Positions 1 to 7,940 of a stretch of 54,455 nucleotides of DNA are shown here, piece after piece. Numbering within the stretch: position 1 is the first letter of the stretch; every line of letters starts with the position of its first letter. A program made the position numbers and the translations under genes. Source of the stretch: Sphingomonas sanguinis (lineage in GTDB: Bacteria; Pseudomonadota; Alphaproteobacteria; Sphingomonadales; Sphingomonadaceae); the NCBI RefSeq assembly GCF_001476905.1, contig NZ_LDTE01000088.1:1-54455 (forward strand), in the 5' to 3' direction. Under the pieces are notes generated by a model. That model worked only from the letters and a program-made list of their open reading frames with translations. It did no database searches and was not told where the DNA came from.

Positions 1-48
1 GGCCGGTTGGGTCGGCGTCGGGCTTTCGGGCGGGGGCTGGGTGGCCAT
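1..48 (-). CDS. 5' end of an unidentified leftward gene (partial)
   Basis: Only the first 16 codons are inside the window. Reading leftward, an ATG at 48-46 is preceded by a strong Shine-Dalgarno (AAGGAG, about seven bases upstream), and the predicted N-terminus MATQPPPESPTPTQPA is proline-rich. Nothing identifies the family; proline-rich starts are common on membrane-anchored or secretory-apparatus proteins. On the opposite strand the same bases could encode a hydrophobic C-terminus ending at a TGA at 71-73, so the call rests on the ribosome binding site alone. Confidence 0.45.
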   Translation of the reverse strand, partial: MATQPPPESPTPTQPA

Positions 49-116
49 TCTCGCTCTCCTTTTGGGGGATTGAGGGGCATAAACGCACCGGATACGCCGA
101 TGTTGCCTGTTGTCCC

Positions 117-144
117 TTGCCGAAGCCGCCCAGGGTGATATAGA
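117..144 (+). promoter_or_regulatory. candidate promoter of tRNA-Leu
   Basis: TTGCCG at 117-122 and TATAGA at 139-144 are separated by 16 bases and would start transcription near 151, about 20 bases before the tRNA. The match to the housekeeping consensus is good for a GC-rich alphaproteobacterium. Inference from sequence only. Confidence 0.5.
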
Positions 145-170
145 CGCGCGCCCATCGGCGGTGTCCTCGT

Positions 171-255
171 GCGGGCGTGGCGGAACTGGTAGACGCGCTG
201 GATTTAGGTTCCAGTATCGTAAGATGTGGGGGTTCGAGTCCCTTCGCCCGCACCA
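171..255 (+). tRNA. tRNA-Leu (anticodon UAG)
   Basis: An 85-base tRNA with encoded CCA. The acceptor stem GCGGGCG (171-177) pairs fully with CGCCCGC (245-251), followed by discriminator A and CCA. The anticodon stem CTGGA/TCCAG encloses the loop TTTAGGT, giving anticodon UAG. The long variable arm expected of a class II leucine tRNA is present, and the T arm carries GGTTCGAGTCC. It lies 60 bases upstream of tig. Confidence 0.97.
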
Positions 256-315
256 GTCCCCGGTCAAGAACGGGGCGACAGCCACACGGAATTTCTCCAG
301 ATTGAAGGCCTTTAG

Positions 316-1965
316 ATGCAGACTGTCGAGACGCTGAACGAGGGGCTGAAGCGCGCCTACACGCTCACCATCACTGCCAAGGATATCGAGGGCAAGGTCG
401 ATGCCGAGCTGAAGCGGATCGCTCCGCAGATGAAGATGCCCGGCTTCCGCCCCGGCAAGGTGCCCGCGAACCTGGTTCGCAAGATGCACGGCCCGGCGCT
501 GCTGCAGGACGCGCTGAACACCGCGCTTCAGGAAGGCGTGCAGTCGCTGATCGCCGAGAAGAACCTGCGCCCCGCGATGCAGCCCCAGGTCGAGCTGGTC
601 GGCGAGTATGAGCAGGGCCAGGACGCCACGCTGAACGTCACGCTCGAAGTCCTGCCGCAGGTCCCGACCCCGGCGATCGACGCGCTGAAGCTTGACCGCC
701 TGACCGTGCCGGTCGCCGACGAAGCCGTCGACGAGCAGCTCCAGAAGTTCGCCGACCAGCAGAAGCGCTGGGACGATGCGGGCGACAAGGCCGCTGAGCA
801 GGGCGACCAGGTCACCGTCGACTTCGTCGGCAAGACCGCCGATGGCGTCGCCTTCGAGGGCGGCTCGGGCGAAGACATGGCCGTCGAGATCGGCGGTGGT
901 CGCCTCATCCCCGGCTTCGAGGACCAGCTGGTCGGCGTGAAGGCCGGTGAAGAGAAGCAGATCTCGGTCACCTTCCCCGAGGACTATCCCGCCAAGAACC
1001 TGGCCGGTCAGCCCGCGACCTTCGACCTGACGATCAAGTCGGTGAAGACCGCCGGCGAAGCCAAGATCGACGACGAGATGGCGAAGAATCTGGGCCTGGA
1101 AAGCCTGGAGCAGCTGCGCGGCCTGCTGAAGGGGCAGATCGAGCAGGAGCATAACGGCCTGACTCGCACGTACATGAAGCGCAAGCTGCTCGACCAGCTG
1201 GCCGATGGTCATGACTTCGAAGTGCCGCCGTCGATGGTCGAGGCCGAGTTCTCGCAGATCTGGGCGCAGCTCGAGCATGAAGCGACCCATGAGGAAGACC
1301 CCGAGGCCGCCAAGGCCGAGATGGAGAAGGAGCGCGACGATTATCAGAAGATCGCCGAGCGCCGCGTCCGTCTGGGCCTGCTCCTCTCGGAGATCGGCCA
1401 GGCGAACGGCGTCGAAGTGACCGCGCAGGAAATGAACCGCCTGATCGCGCAGGCTGCGCAGCAGTACGGCCCGGAAGATCGCCAGCGCTTCATCCAGTAT
1501 GTCCAGCAGGAGCCGATGGCCGCCGCCCAGCTGCGCGCCCCTCTCTATGAGGACAAGGTCGTCGATTTCCTGTTCGGCAAGGCCGAGATCACCGACCGCG
1601 AGACCACCCGTGAGGAGCTGGAAGCCGCGATCGAGAGCGAAGACGGCTTCGCGACCGGTACGCACGTCCACAACCATGATCACGACCACGATCATGACCA
1701 CGGCGCCAAGAAGTCGAAGGCGAAGGCCAAGAAGGCCGACGTGACCGAGGACGCTGCTTCGGAAGACGCGACCGCCGAGGACGCGCCTAAGAAGACGACT
1801 CGCGCCAAGAAGGCCGCTCCGGCCGAGGGCGAGGCGGCAGTCGCCGAAGAGGCGCCGAAGAAGACCACGCGCGCCAAGAAGGCCGCTCCGGCCGAAGGCG
1901 AAGCGGAGGCCGCCGAGGCTCCCGCCAAGAAGCCGCGCGCGAAGAAGGCTGCGCCGACCGAATAA
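316..1965 (+). CDS. tig: trigger factor (ribosome-associated chaperone and prolyl isomerase)
   Basis: Trigger factor binds ribosomal protein L23 at the exit tunnel and shields nascent chains. The N-terminal ribosome-binding domain has the signature GFRPGKVP at residues 43-50; an FKBP-type isomerase domain follows at roughly 160-250, then the helical substrate-binding domain to about 440. GAAGG seven bases before the ATG supports this start. At 549 aa it is much longer than the usual ~430-450. The extra tail starts with a histidine/aspartate run (residues 450-463, seven His) and continues with three Lys/Ala-rich repeats built on KKTTRAKKAAPAEGE to the C-terminus. The tail is in frame and shares the gene's base usage, so it is not a frameshift artefact. 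It could bind metal and RNA or ribosome; that is inference. It heads the usual alphaproteobacterial proteostasis block with clpP, clpX and lon. Confidence 0.96.
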   Translation: MQTVETLNEGLKRAYTLTITAKDIEGKVDAELKRIAPQMKMPGFRPGKVPANLVRKMHGPALLQDALNTALQEGVQSLIAEKNLRPAMQPQVELVGEYEQGQDATLNVTLEVLPQVPTPAIDALKLDRLTVPVADEAVDEQLQKFADQQKRWDDAGDKAAEQGDQVTVDFVGKTADGVAFEGGSGEDMAVEIGGGRLIPGFEDQLVGVKAGEEKQISVTFPEDYPAKNLAGQPATFDLTIKSVKTAGEAKIDDEMAKNLGLESLEQLRGLLKGQIEQEHNGLTRTYMKRKLLDQLADGHDFEVPPSMVEAEFSQIWAQLEHEATHEEDPEAAKAEMEKERDDYQKIAERRVRLGLLLSEIGQANGVEVTAQEMNRLIAQAAQQYGPEDRQRFIQYVQQEPMAAAQLRAPLYEDKVVDFLFGKAEITDRETTREELEAAIESEDGFATGTHVHNHDHDHDHDHGAKKSKAKAKKADVTEDAASEDATAEDAPKKTTRAKKAAPAEGEAAVAEEAPKKTTRAKKAAPAEGEAEAAEAPAKKPRAKKAAPTE

Positions 1966-1998
1966 GGACGGCATCGGACTTCGCGTTCGTGACGAACA

Positions 1999-2031
1999 GG
2001 GAAGGGCGGTCGCGCAAGCGGTCGCCCTTCC
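1999..2031 (+). terminator. hairpin terminator after tig
   Basis: GAAGGGCG at 2001-2008 pairs exactly with CGCCCTTC at 2023-2030. The inner bases continue the stem through two G-U pairs and CGC/GCG to a GCAA tetraloop. It starts 33 bases after the tig stop. There is no long U tract, so termination strength is uncertain. Confidence 0.6.
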
Positions 2032-2041
2032 TGCGTTGTGA

Positions 2042-2169
2042 TCCTCCCCTGCAAGGGGAGGGGGACCGCCGCGCAAGCGGTGGTGGAGGGGGCTGGCGGC
2101 CAAAGGAAGTCCCATGAGGCGATCCCCCTCCACCAGCTTCGCTGGTCCCCCTCCCCGTGCCGGGGAGGA
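2042..2169. repeat. intergenic paired-hairpin repeat, copy 1
   Basis: The element begins with the hairpin TCCTCCCC-tgca-AGGGGAGG and ends with CCTCCCC-gtgcc-GGGGAGGA. Each is backed by a second small hairpin and a run of CCCCCTCC/GGAGGGGG, so the left and right halves are inverted copies around about 30 unrelated bases. Closely similar elements occur at 5684-5799, 27182-27299 and 41221-41347. It resembles REP/BIME or a small non-autonomous element; it contains no gene. Confidence 0.85.
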
Positions 2170-2255
2170 TAGGGCTGTCCCGCCCGGCCTTGTCGGCGCA
2201 TAGGGGCATGGGCTGTGATGGGGCGGATCGCCCGCCTTTTGACTGAGGATAGGTT

Positions 2256-3188
2256 GTGAACGAACCCCGGATCGCGGTGCTGCTGCCCTGCTACAATGAA
2301 GAGGCGGCGATTGCGCAGACCATTGCGGGGTTCCGCGCGGCGCTGCCGTCGGCGGCCATCTATGTCTATGACAACAACAGCAAGGATCGGACGATAGAGG
2401 TCGCCCGCGAAGCCGGGGCCATCGTCCGGTCGGAACGCATACAGGGCAAGGGCGCGGTGGTGCGCCGCATGTTCGCCGATATCGACGCCGATATCTATGT
2501 GATGGCCGATGGCGACGCTACCTATGACGCCGCCTCCGCGCCCAGCCTGGTCGTGCGCATGGTCGAGGAGCAACTCGACATGGTGGTGGGCCAGCGGGTG
2601 AGCGAGGCCGAGCTCGCCTATCGCCGCGGCCACCGGTTTGGCAACGCCATGCTGACGGGCATGCTCGCCAAGCTGTTCGGGCGCAGTTTCACCGATATCC
2701 TCTCGGGCTACCGCGTCTTCTCGCGTCGCTTCGTGAAGAGCTTCCCCGTGCTGTCGGTCGGCTTCGAGATCGAGACCGAGATCAGCGTCCATGCGCTGGA
2801 GCTGAAGATGCCCTGCGCCGAGATCGCGACGCCCTATTATGCGCGGCCGGAAGGGTCGACCTCGAAGCTCAGCACCTATTCGGACGGCTGGCGCATCCTG
2901 CGCACGATCATCAAGCTGTATCGTATCGAGCGCCCGCTATGGTTCTTTGGGGCGATCGCCGGGCTGTTCGCGGCCCTGGCGCTGTTGCTCTCCGCGCCGT
3001 TGATCTTCACCTATCTGGAGACGCACCAGGTGCCGCGCTTCCCGACCGCGATCCTGTCGACCGGGCTGATGCTGCTCGCCGGGCTGAACCTGTTCACCGG
3101 CCTGATCCTGGATACGGTGGTGCGTGGGCGGCAGGAGGTACGGCGGCTGGCCTATCTGGCGCTGCCCGCGCCGGGGAACGCGCGCTAA
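2256..3188 (+). CDS. family 2 glycosyltransferase with two C-terminal membrane helices (dolichol-phosphate-mannose-synthase type)
   Basis: 310 aa. The N-terminal GT-A fold begins [11 protein letters not shown]; the nucleotide/metal motif is ADGDATY (D85, D87), and [10 protein letters not shown] with GFEIETEIS match the DPM1/GtrB-like branch of GT2. Two hydrophobic helices follow at roughly 230-255 and 265-290, so it is probably an inner-membrane enzyme moving sugar onto a lipid carrier such as undecaprenyl phosphate. Start is GTG at 2256, with a purine-rich GAGGATAGG just upstream; no better ATG exists before the LLPCYNE strand. It stands between tig and clpP in the same direction, but the hairpin and repeat upstream suggest separate transcription. 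Donor and acceptor cannot be read from sequence. Confidence 0.85.
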   Translation: MNEPRIAVLLPCYNEEAAIAQTIAGFRAALPSAAIYVYDNNSKDRTIEVAREAGAIVRSERIQGKGAVVRRMFADIDADIYVMADGDATYDAASAPSLVVRMVEEQLDMVVGQRVSEAELAYRRGHRFGNAMLTGMLAKLFGRSFTDILSGYRVFSRRFVKSFPVLSVGFEIETEISVHALELKMPCAEIATPYYARPEGSTSKLSTYSDGWRILRTIIKLYRIERPLWFFGAIAGLFAALALLLSAPLIFTYLETHQVPRFPTAILSTGLMLLAGLNLFTGLILDTVVRGRQEVRRLAYLALPAPGNAR

Positions 3189-3310
3189 TCGGATTTTCAC
3201 CCCTGGTGGGGATAAACGCTGCACGGCACCATCCGCGGATGTCGCCGGGGCTTGAATATGCGCGGCCATCACGCGACATAGGGGCTCTTCTGGGCATAAG
3301 AGAGATTTCC

Positions 3311-4000
3311 ATGCACAATCCGTTCGAGACCGGCGATTTCGCGAGCCCGCTGGCCCATGCTGGCGTCGGGCTGCGGCAGACGCAGGCCGGGCTGGTTCCG
3401 ATCGTCATCGAACAGTCGAACCGCGGCGAACGGTCGTTCGATATCTTCAGCCGCCTGCTGCGCGAGCGCATCATCTTCGTCACCGGCGGTGTCGAGGACG
3501 GCATGGCCTCGCTGATCTGCGCGCAGCTGCTGTTCCTTGAGTCGGAAAATCCGAAGAAGGACATCTACATGTACATCAACTCGCCGGGCGGCGTCGTCAC
3601 GGCGGGCATGGCGATCCATGACACGATGCAGTATATCCGTCCGCGGGTCGGTACGCTGTGCATCGGTCAGGCCGCCTCGATGGGCAGCTTCCTGCTGTCG
3701 GCCGGTGAGCCGGGCATGCGCGTCGCGACCACAAACAGCCGCATCATGATCCACCAGCCCTCTGGCGGGGCGCAGGGCATGGCGGCCGATATCGAGATCC
3801 AGGCGCGCGAAATTCTACGCATGCGGCATTTCCTGAACACGCTGTACGCCAAGTACACTGGCAAGCCGCTTGAGGAGATCGAGCGCGCGATGGACCGCGA
3901 CAAGTTCATGAGCGCGGAGGAAGCCAAGGAGTTCGGCCTGATCGACCAAGTGTTCGACAAGCGTCCGACCCCGGCCGACGACGCGTCGACCGCTGCGTAA
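3311..4000 (+). CDS. clpP: ATP-dependent Clp protease proteolytic subunit
   Basis: 229 aa serine protease forming the tetradecameric chamber that degrades substrates unfolded by ClpX or ClpA. The catalytic triad is S123 (in GQAASMGS), H148 (in MIHQPSGG) and D197 (in DRDKF), with the same 25- and 74-residue spacings as in E. coli ClpP. The ATG at 3311 gives [10 protein letters not shown], about 15 residues longer at the N-terminus than E. coli and probably a processed propeptide. A reading frame open from 2939 overlaps the preceding gene and has no ClpP homology there, so it is not used. CTTGAA at 3251-3256 resembles a heat-shock sigma -35 element, but no convincing CCCCAT follows, so this promoter is only a suggestion. 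clpX follows after 111 bases. Confidence 0.97.
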   Translation: MHNPFETGDFASPLAHAGVGLRQTQAGLVPIVIEQSNRGERSFDIFSRLLRERIIFVTGGVEDGMASLICAQLLFLESENPKKDIYMYINSPGGVVTAGMAIHDTMQYIRPRVGTLCIGQAASMGSFLLSAGEPGMRVATTNSRIMIHQPSGGAQGMAADIEIQAREILRMRHFLNTLYAKYTGKPLEEIERAMDRDKFMSAEEAKEFGLIDQVFDKRPTPADDASTAA

Positions 4001-4007
4001 GGCGGAT

Positions 4008-4070
4008 CGTTCACGATGAACGGTTTATTTCGATTGTGACTTTATAGGGGTGCGGTACGATGCGCACCCC
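4008..4070 (+). promoter_or_regulatory. clpP-clpX spacer: two hairpins and a possible clpX promoter
   Basis: CGTTCA-cga-TGAACG (4008-4022) is followed by GTTTATTT and may be a weak terminator after clpP. TTGTGA (4034-4039) and TACGAT (4056-4061), 16 bases apart, could be a clpX promoter. GGGGTGCG/CGCACCCC (4047-4054, 4063-4070) forms a second hairpin over the same bases. Together they suggest partly separate control of clpX; none is proven. Confidence 0.35.
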
Positions 4071-4111
4071 GGCAACGGTAGCGCACCGGTATCGGGTGCG
4101 AGAGGTGATTG

Positions 4112-5383
4112 ATGGACAAGGTGAGCGGTGGCAACTCGAAAAGCACCCTCTATTGCTCGTTCTGCGGGAAGTCGCAGCACGAGGTGCGCAAGCTGATCGC
4201 GGGGCCAACCGTCTTCATTTGCGACGAGTGCGTGGAGCTGTGCAACGACATCATCCGTGAGGAGACCAAGTCCGCGCTTGTCTCCAAGAAGGATGGTGGC
4301 GTGCCGACGCCGCAGGAAATCTGCAACGTGCTCGACGACTATGTCATCGGGCAGAAGCAGGCCAAGCGTGTCCTGTCGGTCGCGGTGCACAACCACTATA
4401 AGCGTCTGAACCACGGTGCGAAGGGCGCCGACGTCGAACTCGCTAAGTCCAACATTCTGCTCGTCGGCCCGACCGGCTGCGGCAAGACATTGCTGGCGCA
4501 GACGCTGGCGCGCATCCTCGACGTGCCGTTCACCATGGCGGACGCGACGACGCTGACCGAGGCCGGTTATGTCGGTGAGGACGTCGAGAACATCATCCTG
4601 AAGCTGCTTCAGGCATCGGATTACAATGTCGAGCGGGCGCAGCGCGGCATCGTCTATATCGACGAGATCGACAAGATCAGCCGCAAGGCCGAGAACCCCT
4701 CGATCACCCGCGACGTGTCGGGCGAGGGCGTTCAACAGGCGCTCTTGAAGCTGATGGAAGGAACGACCGCCAGCGTTCCGCCGCAGGGCGGCCGCAAGCA
4801 TCCGCAGCAGGAATTCCTGCAGGTCGACACGACGAACATCCTGTTCATCTGCGGCGGCGCATTCGCAGGGCTCGAGAAGATCATCGGCGACCGTCTGCAG
4901 GGCAAGTCGATCGGCTTCGGTGCCTATGTCGCGGCCCCTGAGGAAAAGCGGACCGGCGAATATCTGCGCCAGACCGAGCCGGAGGATCTGCTGAAGTTCG
5001 GCCTGATCCCCGAATTCGTCGGCCGTCTGCCCGTCATCGCGACGCTCGAAGACCTCGACATCGCGGCTTTGGTCAAGATCCTGTCCGAACCGAAGAACGC
5101 GCTGGTCAAGCAATATCAGAAGCTGTTCGAGATGGAGAATGTCGAACTCGACTTCACCGACGACGCGCTGACCACGGTTGCCAAGAAGGCGATCGAGCGC
5201 AAGACCGGTGCGCGCGGGCTTCGCTCGATCCTGGAGGGCATATTGCTCGACACCATGTTCGACCTGCCCGGCATGGACGGGGTCGACGAGGTGATGGTCG
5301 ACAAGGATGTGGTCGAGGGCCGCAAGGAACCGATCCGCGTCTATGCCGAAAAGGCGAAGAAGACGGACGGCGCGGCGGCCTGA
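4112..5383 (+). CDS. clpX: ATP-dependent Clp protease ATP-binding subunit ClpX
   Basis: 423 aa AAA+ unfoldase that delivers tagged proteins to ClpP. The N-terminal zinc-binding domain has cysteines 15, 18, 37 and 40. Walker A is GPTGCGKT (119-126, same numbering as E. coli), followed by pore loop GYVGEDV, Walker B IVYIDEID, and the ClpP-docking IGF loop in GKSIGFGA. Length equals the family norm. The ATG at 4112 is preferred over an in-frame TTG three bases earlier; GAGAGG lies just upstream. It follows clpP and is ended by a strong terminator. Cell-cycle regulators are ClpXP targets in related Caulobacter, which is family knowledge rather than something visible here. Confidence 0.97.
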   Translation: MDKVSGGNSKSTLYCSFCGKSQHEVRKLIAGPTVFICDECVELCNDIIREETKSALVSKKDGGVPTPQEICNVLDDYVIGQKQAKRVLSVAVHNHYKRLNHGAKGADVELAKSNILLVGPTGCGKTLLAQTLARILDVPFTMADATTLTEAGYVGEDVENIILKLLQASDYNVERAQRGIVYIDEIDKISRKAENPSITRDVSGEGVQQALLKLMEGTTASVPPQGGRKHPQQEFLQVDTTNILFICGGAFAGLEKIIGDRLQGKSIGFGAYVAAPEEKRTGEYLRQTEPEDLLKFGLIPEFVGRLPVIATLEDLDIAALVKILSEPKNALVKQYQKLFEMENVELDFTDDALTTVAKKAIERKTGARGLRSILEGILLDTMFDLPGMDGVDEVMVDKDVVEGRKEPIRVYAEKAKKTDGAAA

Positions 5384-5410
5384 ACGGCGCTGTGACGTGG
5401 TGAATGGATG

Positions 5411-5445
5411 ACGGGCGCTTCCCCTTGGGGAGGCGCCCGTTTTCA
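5411..5445 (+). terminator. intrinsic terminator of clpX
   Basis: ACGGGCGC (5411-5418) pairs perfectly with GCGCCCGT (5433-5440), the inner CCC/GGG continue the stem, and TTTTCATT follows. It starts 27 bases after the clpX stop and is among the clearest terminators in the window. Confidence 0.85.
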
Positions 5446-5683
5446 TTTGGCGAATGCGGTTGGTTGGCGAAGAGGCCAAAGCCGGGGCCTTTTCGCGCCC
5501 GCCGGGGCAGGCGCATGTGCCGACCATGGCCTTTGTCCGGCGTCTGATCCCGACACTCCGTGCTCTGGGGCGTTGCTGCGGCGTGCAATGCAACTGGGCT
5601 TCGAGTTGACCGGGGAATAGTCAGTGCCCAAGGGCGGTCCGCGCTTCTGGTCGATGATGCGGCCGGTCGGCGGGCGCTGAATT
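5446..5683. other. gene-free spacer between the clpX terminator and a repeat
   Basis: About 240 bases. Short open frames exist on both strands, but none has a ribosome binding site, recognisable protein content or neighbour logic. No RNA gene or clear promoter was seen. Confidence 0.5.
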
Positions 5684-5799
5684 TCCTCCTCTGCAAGGAG
5701 AGGTGGCGCGCTTAGCGCGTCGGAGGGGTGTCCCGCTCTTGATAGGGTTACACCCCTCCGTCAGGGCTCCGCCCTGCCACCTCCCCTTGCCGGGGAGGA
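5684..5799. repeat. intergenic paired-hairpin repeat, copy 2
   Basis: Same architecture as the element at 2042: outer hairpins TCCTCCTC...GAGAGG and CCTCCCC...GGGGAGGA, with inner CGGAGGGGTGT facing ACACCCCTCCG. The left outer hairpin has diverged by a few substitutions. It ends 65 bases before the next start codon, so it may lie in that gene's leader. Confidence 0.85.
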
Positions 5800-5864
5800 A
5801 TAAACTGGCGCACGAACCCCTCTGCTTCCTCCACGCGTTGCCGCTCCGAACAGGAGACGTCGCA

Positions 5865-6563
5865 ATGAAGCCCCATATGATCTGCCACATGATTTGCAGC
5901 CTGGACGGGCGCATCCTGCAAAGCCGTTGGCGGCCGGAAAGCTATGAGCCCGGCGATCTGTTCGAGGACCTGCATGACCGCATCGGAGGCGATGCCTGGA
6001 TCGTGGGGCGCGTGACGGGGCAGGAATTCGCCAAGGGCGACCGCTACCCCGAAACGAGCGAGACCTTCCCGCGCGAGCCTTGGTTCGCCACCCGCGAAGC
6101 CGACGCGTTCGGCGTCGTGCTGGATGAGCAGGCGAAGATCGTCTGGGGGCGGGGCGATATCGGCGGTGATCCGATCGTGGTCGTGCTGACCGAGGCGGTA
6201 TCGGATGCGCATCTGGCCGGGCTGCGGGCGGATGGGGTGTCCTATATCTTCGCAGGCAAGGACGCGATCGACCTGCGCGCGATGCCCGAAATCCTGAACC
6301 GGGAACTGGGCGTGGAGACGCTGCTGGTCGAGGGCGGCGGCACGGCCAATGGCGAATTCCTGCGCGCCGGATTGATCGATGAGATCAGCATGGCGCTCTG
6401 TCCCGCGATCGACGGTGCTTCGGGTGCGCCCAGCCTGTTTCATTCGGGTGAGAAGGATGCGGATACGCGGGCTCCCCTGACGGGGCTGACGTTGACGCAT
6501 CATGAGGTGCTGCCGGGTGGGGAGCTGTGGCTCCGGTATCGAGTGGAGAATGCGGCGGGTTGA
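5865..6563 (+). CDS. dihydrofolate reductase / RibD C-terminal family protein
   Basis: 232 aa. The N-terminal CHMICSLDGRI and central ETLLVEGGGTANGEFLRAGLIDE are typical of the RibD reductase domain fold (NADPH-dependent), where the glycine-rich LVEGGG loop contacts the nucleotide. Members include RibD C-terminal domains and many stand-alone reductases of unknown substrate. There is no deaminase domain and no riboflavin gene nearby, so a role in riboflavin synthesis is not supported. The ATG at 5865 has AGGAG eight bases upstream; longer frames run into the repeat and are not used. It stands alone between two repeats. Substrate unknown. Confidence 0.85.
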   Translation: MKPHMICHMICSLDGRILQSRWRPESYEPGDLFEDLHDRIGGDAWIVGRVTGQEFAKGDRYPETSETFPREPWFATREADAFGVVLDEQAKIVWGRGDIGGDPIVVVLTEAVSDAHLAGLRADGVSYIFAGKDAIDLRAMPEILNRELGVETLLVEGGGTANGEFLRAGLIDEISMALCPAIDGASGAPSLFHSGEKDADTRAPLTGLTLTHHEVLPGGELWLRYRVENAAG

Positions 6564-6580
6564 GGCTCTATTGTCTAGCG

Positions 6581-6669
6581 ACCCTCACCCTTCCCACCCG
6601 CTAAAGCGGGCGGGCCCCTTCACTCTCCCGGTGGGAGAGGGAGGCGCGAAACGCCGGAAGGGTGAGGGT
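6581..6669. repeat. 89-bp element with 14-bp terminal inverted repeats
   Basis: Perfect ends ACCCTCACCCTTCC (6581-6594) and GGAAGGGTGAGGGT (6656-6669) enclose three small hairpins: CCCGC-taaa-GCGGG, CTCTCCC-ggt-GGGAGAG and GGCG-cgaaa-CGCC. It differs in sequence from the other repeats of this window. It looks like a second REP-like family or a miniature element. It starts 18 bases after the preceding stop codon and could also end transcription. Confidence 0.8.
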
Positions 6670-6785
6670 GTTTATTGCCCGATCGCAACGAATCTTGGGC
6701 GTGGGGGGACCCAAGCGGGCGGTTGGGGCATTGGCATGACAAGGGTGTCATCATCCCATGCCAGCATAAGGAGCCCAGACCAGCC

Positions 6786-7913
6786 ATGAGCGAACCCGAT
6801 GCCATCGTCACCGCCGGACAGAAGCGCGCGCTGCTCCAGCGCCTGCTGATGCCGTGGTGGACCCTGGTGTTCCCACTGCTGGGTCTGCTCGCCATCGCGG
6901 TGTCGCTTTACAAGATGGGAACGGTGGGTGTCGTCGTCGCGGCGGTGATCCTGATCGGCTGCGTCCTGTCGGCGGTGCATCAGGCGGAGGTCGTCGCGCA
7001 CCGGGTGGGCGAGCCGTTCGGTACGCTGGTGCTGGCGGTCGCCGTGACGGTGATCGAGGTGTCACTGATCGTCAGCCTGATGCTGTCCGATGCGGGCGAC
7101 GCCTCCAGCCTGGCGCGCGATACGGTGTTTGCGGCGATCATGATCATCCTGAACGGTATCGTCGGCCTCTGCCTGCTGGCGGGCGGTGTCCAGCATGGCG
7201 AACAGCGCTTTTCGCTGCGGGGCGCGAGTGCGGCGTTGAACGTCCTGACTGCGATGGTCGTACTGTCGCTGCTGCTGCCCAATTACGTCTCGTCCGCGCC
7301 GGGGCCGACTTATGCGACCTCGCAATTGATCTTCGTCGCGATCGTCAGCGTCATTCTCTACGGCACCTTCGTGATGGTGCAGACGGTGCGGCATCGCGAA
7401 TATTTCCTGCCCGCCGATGATGACCTGCCCGCCGACGCCCATGCCGAGCCGCCGACCGATGCGGCGGCCTGGGCGGCCCTGGGCATGCTGCTGGTCGCGC
7501 TGGTCGGCGTGGTGCTGCTCGCCAAGGGGCTGTCGGGGATCGTCGAGGCGGCGATCCTGGGCGCGGGCCTGCCACTGGCGATCGTTGGTGTGGTGATTGC
7601 CGCCCTGGTCCTCGCGCCTGAGAGCCTCGCGGCGTACCGCGCGGCCAAGCGGAACCGGTTGCAGACCAGCCTCAACCTGGCGCTTGGCTCGGCGCTGGCG
7701 ACCATCGGGCTGACCATTCCGGCGGTGGCGATCGTGTCGCTGATCCTGGGCCTGCCGTTGGCGCTGGGGATCGGGCCGAAGGAGATGATCCTGCTGGTGC
7801 TGTCGCTGTTCACCATCACCCTGACGCTGGGCAATGGCCGGACCACCGTGCTGGGCGGCGCGGTGCATCTGGTCATCTTCGCCGCCTATCTGTTCGTGAC
7901 GGTGGTGCCGTAA
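6786..7913 (+). CDS. chaA: Ca2+(Na+)/H+ antiporter, ChaA family
   Basis: 375 aa integral inner-membrane protein with about ten to eleven hydrophobic segments. The first CaCA repeat contains AHRVGEPFGTLVLAVAVTVIEVSLI, in which the acidic residue of TVIEV is the expected cation ligand. The second repeat has LNLALGSALATIGLTIPAVA. Length matches E. coli ChaA (366 aa). Such proteins expel Ca2+ or Na+ in exchange for protons, mostly at alkaline pH. The ATG at 6786 starts MSEPDAIVTAGQ; AAGGAG lies 12 bases upstream, a rather long spacing. It is transcribed alone and converges with the M1 peptidase gene, with only a short hairpin between them. Confidence 0.9.
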   Translation: MSEPDAIVTAGQKRALLQRLLMPWWTLVFPLLGLLAIAVSLYKMGTVGVVVAAVILIGCVLSAVHQAEVVAHRVGEPFGTLVLAVAVTVIEVSLIVSLMLSDAGDASSLARDTVFAAIMIILNGIVGLCLLAGGVQHGEQRFSLRGASAALNVLTAMVVLSLLLPNYVSSAPGPTYATSQLIFVAIVSVILYGTFVMVQTVRHREYFLPADDDLPADAHAEPPTDAAAWAALGMLLVALVGVVLLAKGLSGIVEAAILGAGLPLAIVGVVIAALVLAPESLAAYRAAKRNRLQTSLNLALGSALATIGLTIPAVAIVSLILGLPLALGIGPKEMILLVLSLFTITLTLGNGRTTVLGGAVHLVIFAAYLFVTVVP

Positions 7914-7918
7914 GGCGG

Positions 7919-7938
7919 TCCTCCCCAGCAGGGGAGGA
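7919..7938. repeat. solo half-element hairpin between convergent genes
   Basis: TCCTCCCC-agca-GGGGAGGA is the outer hairpin of the paired repeats standing alone in the 27-base gap between chaA and the M1 peptidase stop codons. It could serve both genes as a terminator, although neither side has a U tract. Confidence 0.65.
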
Positions 7939-7940
7939 GC

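Noticed and set aside
2..73. Hydrophobic C-terminal tail on the + strand at the left edge
   Set aside because: The 24 codons could end a membrane protein, but the opposite strand has a strong ribosome binding site and start codon over the same bases.
110..337. 75-codon open frame across tRNA-Leu
   Set aside because: It is translated from the tRNA gene itself and runs into the tig start.
3251..3280. Heat-shock promoter of clpP
   Set aside because: CTTGAA is present, but no CCCCAT-like -10 occurs at 13-15 bases, so it was kept only as a remark.
4025..5593. A 522-codon open frame antisense to clpX
   Set aside because: Runs through the clpX terminator and the clpP-clpX spacer; no domain recognised.
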